A stretch of 64,000 bases of DNA from Rhipidocladum racemiflorum (GCA_036346355.1 CM070585.1:4727001-4791000); one strand, 5' to 3'; positions 44,676 through 56,379 are shown, counted from the stretch's first letter. The notes: generated from the sequence alone by a model not told the origin. Numbers and translations are program-made.

Positions 44676-45389
44676 TGACGAGTACACATACCATGGGTAC
44701 CCCCATCAGTCCGGGACCACGAACGGGCTGACCTTCTTAGAAGCCCAGTCGTGGCAAAAGGCCCGTGGGCCATAAAAAGTGGACCTGGCCTGGTTTTGAA
44801 CCAGCTCCGAGCGATCTGCAGGCTCCGACCTCTCCGCCAGCGCTCGAGGGGTCAAGCCCTGCGCTGAAGTCTGGCCAACTGCCCTACGTGCGCGGCGCCC
44901 CATAACGTCCGTACCAGGGTAGGTGGCCCCTTCTCGAGGATATCAGAGGACCCGCCAAGAAGTCAAGTCCCAGTCCCGTCATCCTGACACACCACAGAGG
45001 AGAACGCCCCCTCCCGAGGCCAAGCTGAAGTCAAATACAATCAATCGCCGGAGCTGACGGTCGTACGGAGCAGTGCGTCACCCTGTCAGCACGGCCAAAG
45101 ACCCCCCGCCGCAGGATACCAACCCGGCGTGGGGTAGGCGGAGCCCGGTCGGACGACAAGACAGAAGACCAGACTCCGAGGCGAACAGTACCCCCTCTTT
45201 TTTCTCTCCAAACTCACATGTAAGATGTAACCTGCCACTTCCGAGTATATAAGGGGAGGCAGGACTCCGGGAACGAGGGGGGGATAAGAAAAACAAGAGA
45301 ACGAAAAACCAATTGGGCACAAGGGAGATCGATCGATCGAACCCCTGCCTCGTTTGTAACCCCTTGTCCGCCTCGCGAATCAATACACC
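44676..45389 (+). mobile_element. 3'-truncated LTR of the same family as the solo LTR
   Basis: It starts TGACGAGTACACATACCATG, matching the LTR at 34237 (TGACGAGTACCTATACCATG). A TATA box (GTATATAAGGGG, about 45245) and GATCGATCGATC occur in the same order. The sequence stops matching after CGCGAATCAATACA (about 45386), where the last part of the LTR should follow. The left flank ATTAT is not repeated at the right edge. Truncation coincides with the start of segmental copy B. Confidence 0.8.
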
Positions 45390-46557
45390 AAACTGCTTCA
45401 TCAACTGATTGTACAAAACTGTGGAAATGAATTAACACAAACGAATGAGAAATAATTGTACAAAACTGCTTCATCAACTGATCATGAATACGGCATATAA
45501 AAAATTGTATGTATTAAAAAAGGGAAAATTGCAAAATGCCCCTCCAAAATTTAATCGGAGTTTGATTTACCCCTTATAGGTACTTTTGTGACACGTGCCC
45601 TCCTGCAAATGGATAGTTTGCCACATGATATGCCCTCTTCCCGCTGACTCTATAGTTTTTTGTTGATGTGGGCTCTATGCCCATTTCTTGGCCTACACAA
45701 GATAACAAGAAACTATTGGGCTGTTTGGTTGCCTGCATGCACAGAGATTTGCATCTATAGATGCAGAATCTTGCTTTTTTCTCGTGTTTGGTTGCCTGCA
45801 TCTAGTTTTGAGCCTGGCTCTCTGGATGCAAGATTCTTCATGCGACACTGGCTCACGGAGATCGTAGAAAATGGGCGTATCTCGGATGCACCTCGTGTTC
45901 ACATGAGGGACCATCACAACCATGCATGTGGTGCCACGTGGGTATGTAAGTTTCTTTTTTTTTCTTTTTTGTTTATATCTTTTGATTAGCATCTCCGATT
46001 ACCGAACCGATTTCAAAAATGGGTTCCTGACATTTTTTCGAACAAAACTAGACCACACTTGCTATATAAATTTCAAAATACTTCCTCCTAAACACTCAAC
46101 CAAACACCGTCTCTGCATCTGTGCATCCTGTATCCCATCAGCCTGGCTGAGTGGAACGGACCAGGCTCGCGAGAGAAGGCAACCAAACAGCCCATATGTT
46201 TGTGTTTCTTCGATCTAAACCCACCTTCAAAAAATTTCTTATTGATGGCCACTTGATCATGCATGTAGTGTTTATTGTACTGATATCATTGATGTTGAAA
46301 ATATCTACTCCTTCAATGCAAAGAAATATCTACGAAACATTCGTTTATATTTCATGCACTTTGGTTATATATTTGTTTTCTATCATTCACTACTCAAACT
46401 ATAAATAGAGTGGAGGAAGTGAAAAATTACTCGGGAATAAAATAATAATAAACTTTCTTTTTTCCTTTTTTACGTTTTGCAAAAATATATTTTTTCTACA
46501 TGTAGTATTTTTTAATGTTACAGTTATTATTAAAAACCATAAAGTTATACTATTATA
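45390..46557 (+). repeat. segmental duplication, copy B
   Basis: 45421-46557 repeats 44041-44675 in the same orientation, including CCCCTCCAAAATTTAATCGG, the CTTCGATCTAAACCCACC stretch and TTATTAAAAACCATAAAGTT. It is longer because of a 478 bp MITE and a small insertion near 46360. 45390-45420 is an extra short copy of the CTGCTTCATCAACTGAT motif. Confidence 0.87.
45714..46197. mobile_element. Tourist-like MITE in copy B, with empty site in copy A
   Basis: The element is 45717-46194 (478 bp) with ends TGGGCTGTTTGGTTGCCTGC and, on the other strand, TGGGCTGTTTGGTTGCCTTC. Copy A reads AAACTATGTTTG at about 44340 where copy B reads AAACTAT...TATGTTTG. The target duplication is therefore TAT, and insertion came after the segmental duplication. 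The insert also contains CATGCATG and TTGCATCTATAGATGCA palindromes. Confidence 0.9.
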
Positions 46558-46955
46558 ATAGTATTTAATCTATAGATGTAACTGTGTCGTCTTTGTACTT
46601 TAAAATATGTGAAGGTTTAAATAACAAAAATAGTTACAAACAAATATAGTATTACAGTAGTACGAAGATAATCCTCCCCGACATAATTGGAGGAAAGGCT
46701 TCTATTCGGAGGCGAGGTATGTGTAAAATTAATATTGACCAGTACATGAGTTGTCTCTAGTTTTTTTTTCCAGTAAATATTCCAAGGTATCAAAATCTAT
46801 AGAGAAGTAACAAACATATTTACTACTTATAATAAATTACTAGCAACTAAAGCAATGATTACAAGGAAATAAAAGTAAACTAAAACAAATATACCAAAGC
46901 TAGAATGGGAGAAACTAAGGTTTAAAGATATGAAATGTCCTTCCTAGGGCTAGAT
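46558..46955. other. spacer before the CACTA element, nothing seen
   Basis: About 400 bp of AT-rich sequence without ORF, repeat or terminus that I can recognise. Confidence 0.5.
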
Positions 46956-46976
46956 TCACACTACTATAGAGAGGGA

Positions 46977-47268
46977 CATCAGTGGCGATTCGGAAGAGAC
47001 ATCAGTGGCGGTTTTTGAACCGCCACAGATTAAGCGCCACTGATAATCGTAGATTTTCAGTGGCGGTTTGAAAACCGCCACTGATAATACTCATTAGTGG
47101 CGGTTGGAGAGAAAAACCGCCACTGATAATTCCATACCAGTGGCGGTTCCAATAAAAAACCGCCACTGATATTGCTAATATCTGTGGCGGTTTTTTATTG
47201 GAACCGCCACTGGTATGGCATTATCAGTGGCGGTTTTTAGTTGGAACCGCCACTGATAACCCCGTCCG
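46977..47268. repeat. CACTA subterminal array of inverted GTGGCGGTT motifs
   Basis: About seven pairs of GTGGCGGTT and AACCGCCAC, each pair forming a small hairpin and usually followed by TGATAAT. Two neighbouring hairpins also form a larger inverse repeat centred near 47170 (ACCAGTGGCGGTTCCAATAA against TTATTGGAACCGCCACTGGT). In CACTA elements such motifs bind the TNPA-type protein. Confidence 0.9.
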
Positions 47269-47611
47269 GCAATAAAAAAAATTGGCATTTCTCGCTAGCC
47301 TCGGGCGATTGCTAGCCATGCCCTCTGAAATAGCGTAATCTCAAAATGATATACCAAAGATACATGATTCTCGAACTGTTTGGTATATATCAATTTTCTT
47401 TCACACATGAAACGAAATGTATCTTTATTTGCAAGCTACTAAGTAAATCAAACATTAGGACAGAGCATGGTCACCAACATTCATGCGTATGTTTATCGGT
47501 TCCACCTGCTTATTGTCAAGTAACTCGATCTTCCCTTCACGATAACTTGAAAATAAAGCGATCGGGATAATCAAATGATTTTGACAAAGTTTATAGGATG
47601 CTTGAACTCAC

Positions 47612-47685
47612 CAATCCAGCTACCATTTGTTGAATTGATTCGATGTCAAAACCAATTTGAGATAGGTCACCTTTAACATCATTGA
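47612..47685 (-). pseudogene. captured exon of a DUF1664-like protein inside the CACTA element
   Basis: A 74 bp segment is bounded by consensus splice sites (cacag|TCAATG and GGATTG|gtgagt). It reads NDVKGDLSQIGFDIESIQQM then VAGL, closely resembling the NDVxxDLxxIGxDxxxIQxMVxGLE repeat of plant DUF1664 coiled-coil proteins. It lies between the CACTA end and the Ulp1-type gene, on the minus strand. The surrounding 47300-49700 has further exon-like pieces, so a host gene fragment was probably captured. Family recognition is from memory of the motif only. Confidence 0.5.
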
Positions 47686-48012
47686 CTGTGCATACGTAAT
47701 GTAATTGCATGAAAATCTCACAAGAAACATTCAAAAGAACCCGGCTAATTCAAGAAAAAGAATCGGTTCGAGAATATGCAGTCATTACCACCCCCAATAA
47801 TATGCATAAATAAACTAGCAGGAATCATGAATTCTATTCTCTTTACCGCAACACATAATTATTTACAAGGAACAAACATTCCAAGTATGAAATACCTCAA
47901 AATGAAAGGGGTTCATAGACTATCAAGATTATCACCAAAAATAAGATACCATGCCTCCAGAGTTCGATAGAATACCACGACACTTACTAATTGCATCATG
48001 CGTTCAATATAG

Positions 48013-48102
48013 CAAGCATTGGTGCCACTCGATGATCACTGCAGCCATTGTATCCTCATCATAATGATGCACTAGAGCTAATGTCCCCACAAGATCATTC
48101 AC
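48013..48102 (-). pseudogene. exon-like segment in the captured region
   Basis: After an acceptor (cttag|GTGAATG), the frame VNDLVGTLALVHHYDEDTMA then AVIIEWHQCLLY runs to a stop near 48013. I do not recognise the protein. Its position between the other exon-like pieces and its orientation suggest it may belong to the same captured gene. Confidence 0.3.
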
Positions 48103-49519
48103 CTAAGTACAAAAATTACATGAATGATAATCATTTAAAAGGCGCTGGTGTTAATATACGTACTAATAAATAGAAAAGAAGCACAGAGAGCATGCTTGTT
48201 AGGATATATGGAGACTTTTTTAGGGTGGCTCAGTAATTGAATGAAAAAGCAAATTTGCAAAGCTTGGTTAACCAAATGAATACGCAGCCATCATAAAGTA
48301 AAAAAACAAAAGGAGGAGGGCATAGCATCAGGCCACCAAGACATTTCGCCATCGTAGAATGGTATTATGAGCATACATACATTACTACCGTTTGTGGTGA
48401 CAGCAGCATCAGATACCAACAAGACTATAAATTTGGTGTTGTTATAATTTGCATCATGTTTAATTCAGCAAAAGGATATTACACAGTTACATGATACCAA
48501 CAGAACTCTAGCATAAAGGATTATTCAACTTAGTGTTTCACATTTAAACATAACATGATGTAAAACCAAGTATCTTACAAGCTGATTAGTTGCCTTCTAA
48601 GTTTCATCACCCTACTAACCATAAGCAAAAATACAACACTTGCGATACTTTTTCTTTGTTTCACCAAACATTATTAATTATCTCTCATTTCTTCCTGCAG
48701 AATATTACAGCCCACAAAGACCATGGATTACAAGCAAGCTCACAGCTATGAACTAAATAGTTTTTGATACATAAGTTGCTACAGCTAGGAAAATATTCCT
48801 TGTAATTTCCTAAACATTATGCGTCATCTTCTGAATCCGATTATTTATTGACAATATATTTACATAGAAAGAAAGGGTGTCCACATTAGTAGTGGACGAA
48901 CACTAAATAATAAGTGTTTCAGATCAGCCAAATGTAGTTCTCAATGGAATGAAAGGATAAAAGTAACTATTTGAGTGTTAAGCCAACAACAGTTGGGAAA
49001 ACAATGTGATCAGGAATAATTCCTAATTAGGAAGCCTTGTGCACATCAAAATTCACAGCAGAACTATTAATAAAAGGTGCTCTTCCTGTTCGGGGAATCA
49101 CCAGCTACATTGCCCAATGCCCACACAGCCTTCGAATTGTGTTTTCAAGAAGTACAATGAACCACAATTCTATGAGCATAAATTAGAAACACTACTCTAT
49201 GAACCGGACCTAAGTTAGTTTCAGTTATTCAAAAAAGCATTGAAAGAACTATTTAGTGATGACTGATGACAACTAATGTCAATTGCCAAGTGGGAACAAC
49301 ACATTGTGTGAAAAACTAATTAGTCCAAGTTAGATAAAGTAAATGGCGTACATCATTAAAATAAAGATAGTTCCATCATATATTGTTAAACAACGATAAT
49401 TCCACTAACATGTTAGATTATGCTTCTACAATCGCAAGTAACGTGATGCAAGCACCAGTCGCATAAGCACTATTCACGGTTTTCAGTGAACTAATATCGC
49501 TGAGAGGAGCGGGACTCAC

Positions 49520-49770
49520 CTTCACAAAGATCCTCTCCAAGGGCAACTCCAATGGCGGCGGCTCCTCCTCTCCCAATCTTTGCACCTCGACTTCTCACAA
49601 GCAAGAATCGCCTCCTCTCCTTCCTCAAAACAGGTATGAGAAAAAGGGGTTAGATGTAGATCACCAATGGAGGAGGAGGAATCTTTACCGGTGAGGCGCC
49701 GCTGCCGGAGAGGAGGAGGAAGCGCTTAGTAGTGGAGGGAGGGAGGCACACGATGGCGCTGATGCGAGGA
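49520..49770 (-). pseudogene. GC-rich leader or first exons of the captured gene
   Basis: GC-rich island in an AT-rich context. On the minus strand it has two consensus-like donors (CTCACCG|gtaaag near 49688 and GTGAAG|gtgagt at 49520). On the plus strand it could read MAAAPPLPIFAPRLLTSK up to CAG|gtatga near 49632. The minus reading fits the neighbouring exon-like segments. No family is recognised for either. Confidence 0.35.
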
Positions 49771-50039
49771 GTTCGTGATGCGATGATGCAGGTGAAGGAG
49801 GAGTTCACGATGAGACGAGAGAATAATTATATCACAAAAACCAATCAGCATTACAACATTCCGGTGTAATAGATCGATAATTATATCACAAGCAAAACTA
49901 TTATATCACACACATTGTAATAGATCGATAATAAATAAGATTAGTCATATTGACCAGTAGAGTATCTTCTCGTTTCTAAAGTTTGTCATGCTCTCGTTTA
50001 CAATTTACAAGTCCACATCCAAGACCTAGTATCTTCTCA

Positions 50040-52720
50040 CACAATCTTAAGCCCTACGAGCCTTTAGGGATTCTTTGGAGGCGAACGACGTTAACAAAGA
50101 CATGGAGCAATTGATCATTGTTGTCTTCATCATAAAACTCGCCCTTTTTGTTGATGACTTCCTTCATGAGGAAGTAAGCGAGCTGTCCCTGAATGGCTTG
50201 GATGTCAAGAGGATGTAGTCCTGTCGTAGGCAATTTGAGGCGCTACAAGTACGAAAAATAAATCTAAGAGTATATATAGAAATTGAGTGGTGCGAATAAA
50301 TGTGTAATGTTAGCATGACAAACCTCTACGTCATTGTCTATTATTGTAGAAGATAAGATTTCACGCATGTATTGGCACGAAGTACCCACATAAATTTGTG
50401 CCTTGCATTTGCTTGTGACACTACAAAAATTGAATAAACTAAAATGTCATGGAAGGAGTTATTTACTATGAAATGCGATATAAGAATATTTCTTGCGTGC
50501 GTCTAAATTTAGTTCGGATCGAAAGGGATTTCGGAATGGGCGGTATCTCAAGCTCTTTGTACAATATCTTTTGAACGCCGCATTCATTACACTTAGCAGC
50601 TCTTCGTAGTCTTTTTATCTTTGTCCATCGAATCCATGACCAAGCAACTTGCTCTTTTCTGGAGTCACTACTACAAGAATCCAGTGGAACCTACATATAC
50701 ATGTATGATGCTATAGTCATTAGCCCTAGGATAAGAGAAATGAGCGAATTCAACAAGTGATTTAACTAGCCAGTGAGAAACTTACTTAAAATTGTATGGA
50801 ACAAGTATGAATTCCTTGTCTTGTAGTTTTAGCAATGCCCTGTATATGTATTCCTCAACCTCATTTGGTGCTCTTAAGATTTCGATCTGGCACACCGTTC
50901 TCGGGTCGAGGAATCCCACTGGGCCCTTGGTTCTTCTCAATTCAATAGTCTCGTATCTAGATAAGGAAAAAGTTAGACAACACATTTATCGGTATTACGT
51001 GAATGTAAACCATGATTTATATAGTAGACACTTACAAAGGTCCAAAGATCGCCAAAGACACGCCGAGGGCGCCGTGATAGAACAAGTTGTGCAAGTTATC
51101 GAATTCTATCATGAAGTAGCCAACCCCTCATGGTGAAAATGTTCCTCTCCGTAAATGGCGGTGATCATCTTCTGGAGTAAATGTTGATTGGATCGCATCA
51201 TGTACCGATCATGTAATCGCTGCATCATGAGCGTTAGGCTCTTCAACTTCGATTCGGTGACTAATGGCTTTCCAAGCTCATATTTCACCTTTCGTGATTA
51301 TCTTGTACTTGAGATTTCGCTTTGCCCTTTCCTTTTCCTCGATGACATCATACTGCTTGCTTCGCTGATCTAAGCGATATGGCTTGTCTAACGGGCCATT
51401 TCTTCGGATCAGTGTTGTACCTTCGTCTTTTGAAGTGGTCACACTAAGCTTTTGATGTTGAGGCGCTGGTGACGAATGGGCTCCTAGAGCGAGGCTCCTT
51501 TATAGTGGGCGCACTAGCCATTTGGCCTTTCAGTGTTGGTGATGAATGGGCGAGTTGTACCGCAGAGAGGTGGCGGTTGTACTGCAGAGAGGTGGCGGTT
51601 CATGATCCAAGACGATGTCACGCTTACGCCCATCGATGAAAGTGTGAACGGCACTTCCTAGAGTTGTGACCTCATCATTGCAAGGCATTTCAGTCCAACC
51701 TCAAGAAGCGTGGAAGCACCGTGTCCACCTGGACCTTTGCATAACCTGGAGCTATCGGAGAGTTGTGCAAAACATCCCTTGTAGGTATGGATAAGCTATC
51801 CTCGTAGCACTGTAAAAATATGTTCATAGACAGGCACATTGAGCTGGCAGGTGTGGGGTCTTGTATGTCGCCCACAGGATAATGCGTGTTATCCGGTTGT
51901 ACCAATGGTGTGGACGCGCAATCGCTACTTCTGGCGATTCGTAGGGGTCGGGCGAGAAGCTGTTGTGTCCTTGCGATCGCTCATGGCTTCTTGTACTTTT
52001 GTTGAACTTGTTGTTCTATGGTGCTTTGTAATTCTTGAAGCATCTTTTGCTTCATCTCCTCCATAGCCCGTTCCGCACGCGCTCTTCTTTCGCTCTCTTG
52101 CGACTCTGTCTGAGTCTCCGTGCTCGGGAAACCAATCTTCCAGGGAACCTTGACCCCTACGCCTCGTGTCCGACCAGGATGCTCTTTATTTCCCAAGGTC
52201 AGCCGTTAGTTCGCCCTTCTCCCTATCTGCGTGAAAATTTCCTTGGGTGGACTCGGCGTGCAGCTCCCGAATTCGTTGGGAGATTGCTTCATCATCGTTG
52301 CTTTTGAATGATAAGCCCCACTAGGCATGACAGATGCCCTTGCTAGCACATAATGCTTAACTCGGTCCGGTAGACCAGCCAAGGGACTTGTGCCAGTCGA
52401 TCGGATTGCATCCAATTCTTGCCTCTCCCAGTGAGGAATCTTACCCGCGTACCCACTCGTGCCTAGTCTGTGGGGTGAGTGTTCATCCTTGCGATCCGAC
52501 GGTGGTCCTCACTGGATTTTATTCTTTGCCGTCTTGCTTCATCGCAATAAATTCATCCCAATATGGCTCTACTTTAGGATAATCTCGATGATCGACCGAT
52601 TTTTCATCACATATTGCGTATTCAGCTTGGACTTGAAGTTCCTCCATGCGACATCCATTGACATCAATGCATTATGACGCACGAGCTCTTCAAATTTCCT
52701 TCAGGGAATTCGAAAGTTTC
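50040..52720 (-). pseudogene. CACTA second gene: Transposase_24-like region plus Ulp1-type protease, decayed
   Basis: From 5' to 3' on the minus strand: VAWRNFKSKLNTQYVMKN at about 52625 and LPDRVKHYVLARA at about 52360 (Transposase_24 type), a coiled-coil piece RAMEEMKQKMLQELQSTIEQ near 52050, then Ulp1-type protease pieces: EEYIYRALLKLQDKEFILVP (50985-50798), FHWILVVVTPEKSKLLGHGF (about 50690-50620, containing the catalytic-type HW), and the usual C-terminal segment HPLDIQAIQGQLAYFLMKEV...GEFY (50250-50100) to a stop near 50044. Frames change several times and introns cannot all be placed, so it is treated as a pseudogene. Such fused or adjacent genes are common in grass CACTA elements. Confidence 0.65.
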
Positions 52721-54169
52721 TTTCACTCTGTCCATAGATCCATTTTGATGGCGTCGGGCACTTTGTGCCAATCCAAATAGGTGATTGGCACTTTATCCCT
52801 TGCGATGTACCCGCATGTTGACCTATATTTTGTCATTGCTTTTGCCGGCTTAACCGACTCCAGATCTGAGACCTCTCGAGATGGTATGCCGGCCTTCAGG
52901 CTTCTTAGTTTTCCTCGGCCTCGACGCCTTGCAACGGAGCATCAAGATCTCCGACAAAAGGAGGCTTCGGCACCTTCGAAGGTTGGATGGTCCAACAGTA
53001 TCTACTCGGGCTTGAGTTCGGGACGGGTTGGAAGCATCCTCCAACCCAGCCGGGCCTCGTGCTCCATAAGAACTACATTTAAAGTAAACATAGTCATTTC
53101 AAAGATAATGTGAACAAGAGGTCTTATTGTGTAGAGATCAACCGATGTGATAAATAATGTTGAGAAATCCTAACCAACAGGTAAAACTACTCTGGCAAAT
53201 ATAGAAGGCAACTAAGACCGGACTAGGTAGGTTTACACGCTATGCGTTGCGTCGGATAAAAATATGTAGTTAAAAGTAAAGCGGCTAAGACCAGAATAGG
53301 TACATCCTTAAGAACAGCAATTTGATTAAAAGAGAAGAAGTCTTGTATTAATTAGAAGGTCTTATGGCCAAGTTCTTAAGCAATGAGGTAAGAAACGAAG
53401 GAACTCGCTCTCAACCCCACTCCATTGCAGAATTACAGCTACAATCTATCTACCATCTCAGAATAAGAACCATAAATCACGAATTAAGAGAAACAACAAC
53501 AAATAGTTCTAAGGTCTTACAAATCCCAAACTACCAAAATTAAAATCAATTTATTCAACAAATTTGATCCACTGAATAGATATCCCTGACATTTTTCATA
53601 CTTTAGGAGTGTCGGTGCATATATATCTAGCACCCCACTTAGATCCGCCCAGGACATATATAGTACAATTATACATGCTAAATAAGGAACCTGCATGGAT
53701 CATCCATGTAGATCAATTTTCTCATGCAAAGACTGCCCATGATAACTTCAGACAAAACCTTAATTAAAGCGCTGGCACTTATATGCTTGCAAGATTGAGA
53801 TAAATAAGTATGACAGAAAGTACCCTGACGGCCTTGTAGTTCTGTGCAGGCTGCTCCAAACATTCTGGGGCCCTAAGGCAAAGTTAAGAGTGGGGCCCTA
53901 TAGTCTAAAAACATAGAACACAGCTATATATATATATATCAATATCTAATATGTTCGACAATTTAAAGACAACCGAAACTATGGTACTTTCTATATGACA
54001 TTCCGAACTCAGAACCTCCCTACCTTGCCCCAATATGGAATCAACCAAGCATCATGTATTCATGTCACATGAACAGAGTCACGGCTAAACCGTCATGAGC
54101 ATGATATAGCAAGGAAATAGAAGTCAAAGCATGAATGCCAGTTTCCACTTTCCAACAAACTTTTTCTGA

Positions 54170-54322
54170 TCAACTGGGTGAACTAGTTATACACTCCAAG
54201 CAGAGACCATGCGGATCCATTCCAAGCAAGTAGGCAACCACAGACTGCGGCATGAACTCCTCACTACCAGAGACCATGTCAAATTCTTCCATTTCCTCTA
54301 GGCTAATGTGTTGATCATCCAT
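54170..54322 (-). CDS. small acidic ORF, unknown
   Basis: ATG to TGA, 50 residues, starting MDDQHISLEEMEEFDMVSGS and continuing EEFMPQSVVAYLLG. It is strongly acidic at the N-terminus. It stands in an otherwise ORF-free, AT-rich part of the CACTA element (53100-55030). It may be an exon of a larger element gene or chance. No family is recognised. Confidence 0.25.
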   Translation of the reverse strand: MDDQHISLEEMEEFDMVSGSEEFMPQSVVAYLLGMDPHGLCLECITSSPS

Positions 54323-55033
54323 GACATACAACTATCATAAACAAGCAGTCCAATCATATTACAAATATTTTACAACATTAAAATAAAATAAATAATAACA
54401 GGATGATGTCCAACATAATAAAACCATTTCACAACATCTGCCACTTTACAGTTTAAACTACATGTAGTACAACAAAAAAAACATAATGTCCTCGCAATGG
54501 CTCCCGGTGTACCAATCTAAAACTCAAGTAATATGCCGATATTATTAATCTAGCCATATTCCCTTGTGTCACAATGCCACACACACCCAGTCAACCAAAT
54601 ATGTCTAGTATCTAATGTATCAATTGTCATCAACAAATGCCATAATTCTGATAAAACCGGAGCATAGAGCCAGCAAAGATAAGATAGGAAAAAGATTAAC
54701 TTTTAATTAAAATCCAAAGTCATATTCTCCTAAACTTATATTCTACTATGACATTATATAACAATATAATCAATTAAATCACAATTGTCCACGTAAAGAA
54801 CTCCTCCTGTTATGTCACTATATGCTCTATTGTTCTCGACCACACCGATGTTACATCTCGAGACAAACACATCTCGCATAAACACAGAAACGACTACGAT
54901 TCAAAAACAGAAACCACATCTCGTGCAATTGCATTTTCTTACACATAGTATGGCATATGCAACATTCGCAATTCAACAGAGTATGGCATATGAGTTGAAA
55001 ATAACCACAACAGAGTATTGCATTTTCTTACAC

Positions 55034-55275
55034 AACAGAGGCGGCGGGGTCACCGGCGAGGAGGGAGGCGGCGGGTCGCCGGGCGCGGAGGGAGGCGGCG
55101 GGATCGCCGGCGTGGGAGGGAGGCGCGGGTCACCGAGGCGAGGAGGGAGGCGACGGGTCGCCGGGGCGCGGAGGGAGGCGGCAGGTCACCGGCGAGGAGA
55201 GGGAGGCGGCGGGGTCGCCGGCGCGGAGGAGGCGCGGCGGGTCGCCCGGGCGCGAGGGAGGCGGCGGTGTAGGGT
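55034..55275. repeat. GC-rich minisatellite (GGAGGGAGGCGGCGGGTCGCCGG)
   Basis: About ten irregular copies of a unit near GAGGGAGGCGGCGGGTCGCC, 20-26 bp long. It opens frames rich in Gly/Arg on the plus strand, which are a composition effect and not genes. It adjoins the palindromic array. Confidence 0.85.
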
Positions 55276-55332
55276 TCAAAGCTACCGGTGAGGATCGACC
55301 ACTTTGGCGTGGTTTATATTGGGGACATATCG

Positions 55333-55534
55333 GTGGCGGTTGTTAACTAAAACCGCCACAGATAAGCCTTATCAGTGGCGGTTGTTAACTAAAACCGCCA
55401 CAGATAAGCCTTATCAGTGGCGGTTGTTAATTAAAACCGCCACAGATAAGGTTTATCAGTGGCGGTTGTTTATTAAAACCGCCACAGATAAGCCTTATCA
55501 GTGGCGGTTGTAATTAAAAAACCGCCACTAATAC
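55333..55534. repeat. five tandem 42 bp palindromic units
   Basis: Starts at 55333, 55375, 55417, 55459 and 55501, an exact 42 bp period. Each unit is GTGGCGGTT, a 9-10 bp A/T-rich loop, AACCGCCAC, then AGATAAGCCTTATCA, itself a small palindrome. The GTGGCGGTT core is the same as in the subterminal array at 46977-47268. Confidence 0.95.
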
Positions 55535-55540
55535 TATTTT

Positions 55541-56262
55541 TCAGATTTCCTTCTATTATAAAGATATGAATTAATGTATTAGTGAATCTATCATATATAT
55601 TAACTACTAATTATTCATAATTAATTTATCTATGATATATAAATTTATATTCTTATGAAATTTGAATCCCTGATTAATATAAATTAATATAAAGCATATT
55701 TTTCAGATTTCCTTCTATTATAAAGATATGAATTAATGTATTAGTGAACCTATCATATATATTAACTACTAATTATTCATAATTAATTTATCTATGATAT
55801 ATAAATTTATATTCTTATGAAATTTGAATCCCTGATTAATATAAATTAATATAAAGCATATTCTTCAGATTTCCTTCTATTATAAAGATATGAATTAATG
55901 TATTAGTGAACCTATCATATATATTAACTACTAATTATTCATAATTAATCTATCTATGATATATAAATTTATATTCTTATGAAATTTGAATCCACGATTA
56001 ATATAAATTAATATAAAGCATATTCTTCAAATTTCCTTCTATTATAAAGCTATGAATTAATGTATTAGTGAGCCTATCATATATATTAACTACTAATTAT
56101 TCATAATTAATTTATCTATGATATATAAATTTATATTCTTATGAAATTTGAATCCTCGATTAATATAAATTAATATAAAGTATATTTTTCATATTTCCTT
56201 CTATTATAAAGATATGAATTAATGTATTAACGTACCTATCATATATATTAATATAAAGCCAT
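55541..56262. repeat. 162 bp tandem repeat, about 4.5 copies
   Basis: Unit starts at 55541, 55703, 55865, 56027 and 56189, an exact 162 bp spacing. Each starts TCAGATTTCCTTCTATTATA (first base pairs vary) and contains CATATATATTAACTACTAAT. Units are over 85% A/T and nearly identical. The last is cut short after about 75 bp. It directly follows the palindromic array. Confidence 0.95.
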
Positions 56263-56379
56263 GAATTAATATAAAGCATATTTTTTAACAAAAAAATGCC
56301 ATTACTCCACATAAATGCATATTTCTGACATTACATTTCCATTACCCCACATAAATACACACATTTTGCCATTACTCCT

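Noticed and set aside
49551..49632. Plus-strand first exon MAAAPPLPIFAPRLLTSK with donor CAG|gtatga
   Set aside because: No continuing exon was found on the plus strand, while the minus strand has two donors and further exon-like segments; kept only as an alternative reading.
50668..50682. CACTACTACAAGAAT, looking like a CACTA terminus
   Set aside because: On the minus strand it is coding sequence of the Ulp1-type protease (WILVVVTPEK), with no subterminal repeats around it.
55018..55291. Long Gly/Arg-rich open frames on the plus strand
   Set aside because: They follow the period of a GC-rich minisatellite and share no domain; a composition effect.
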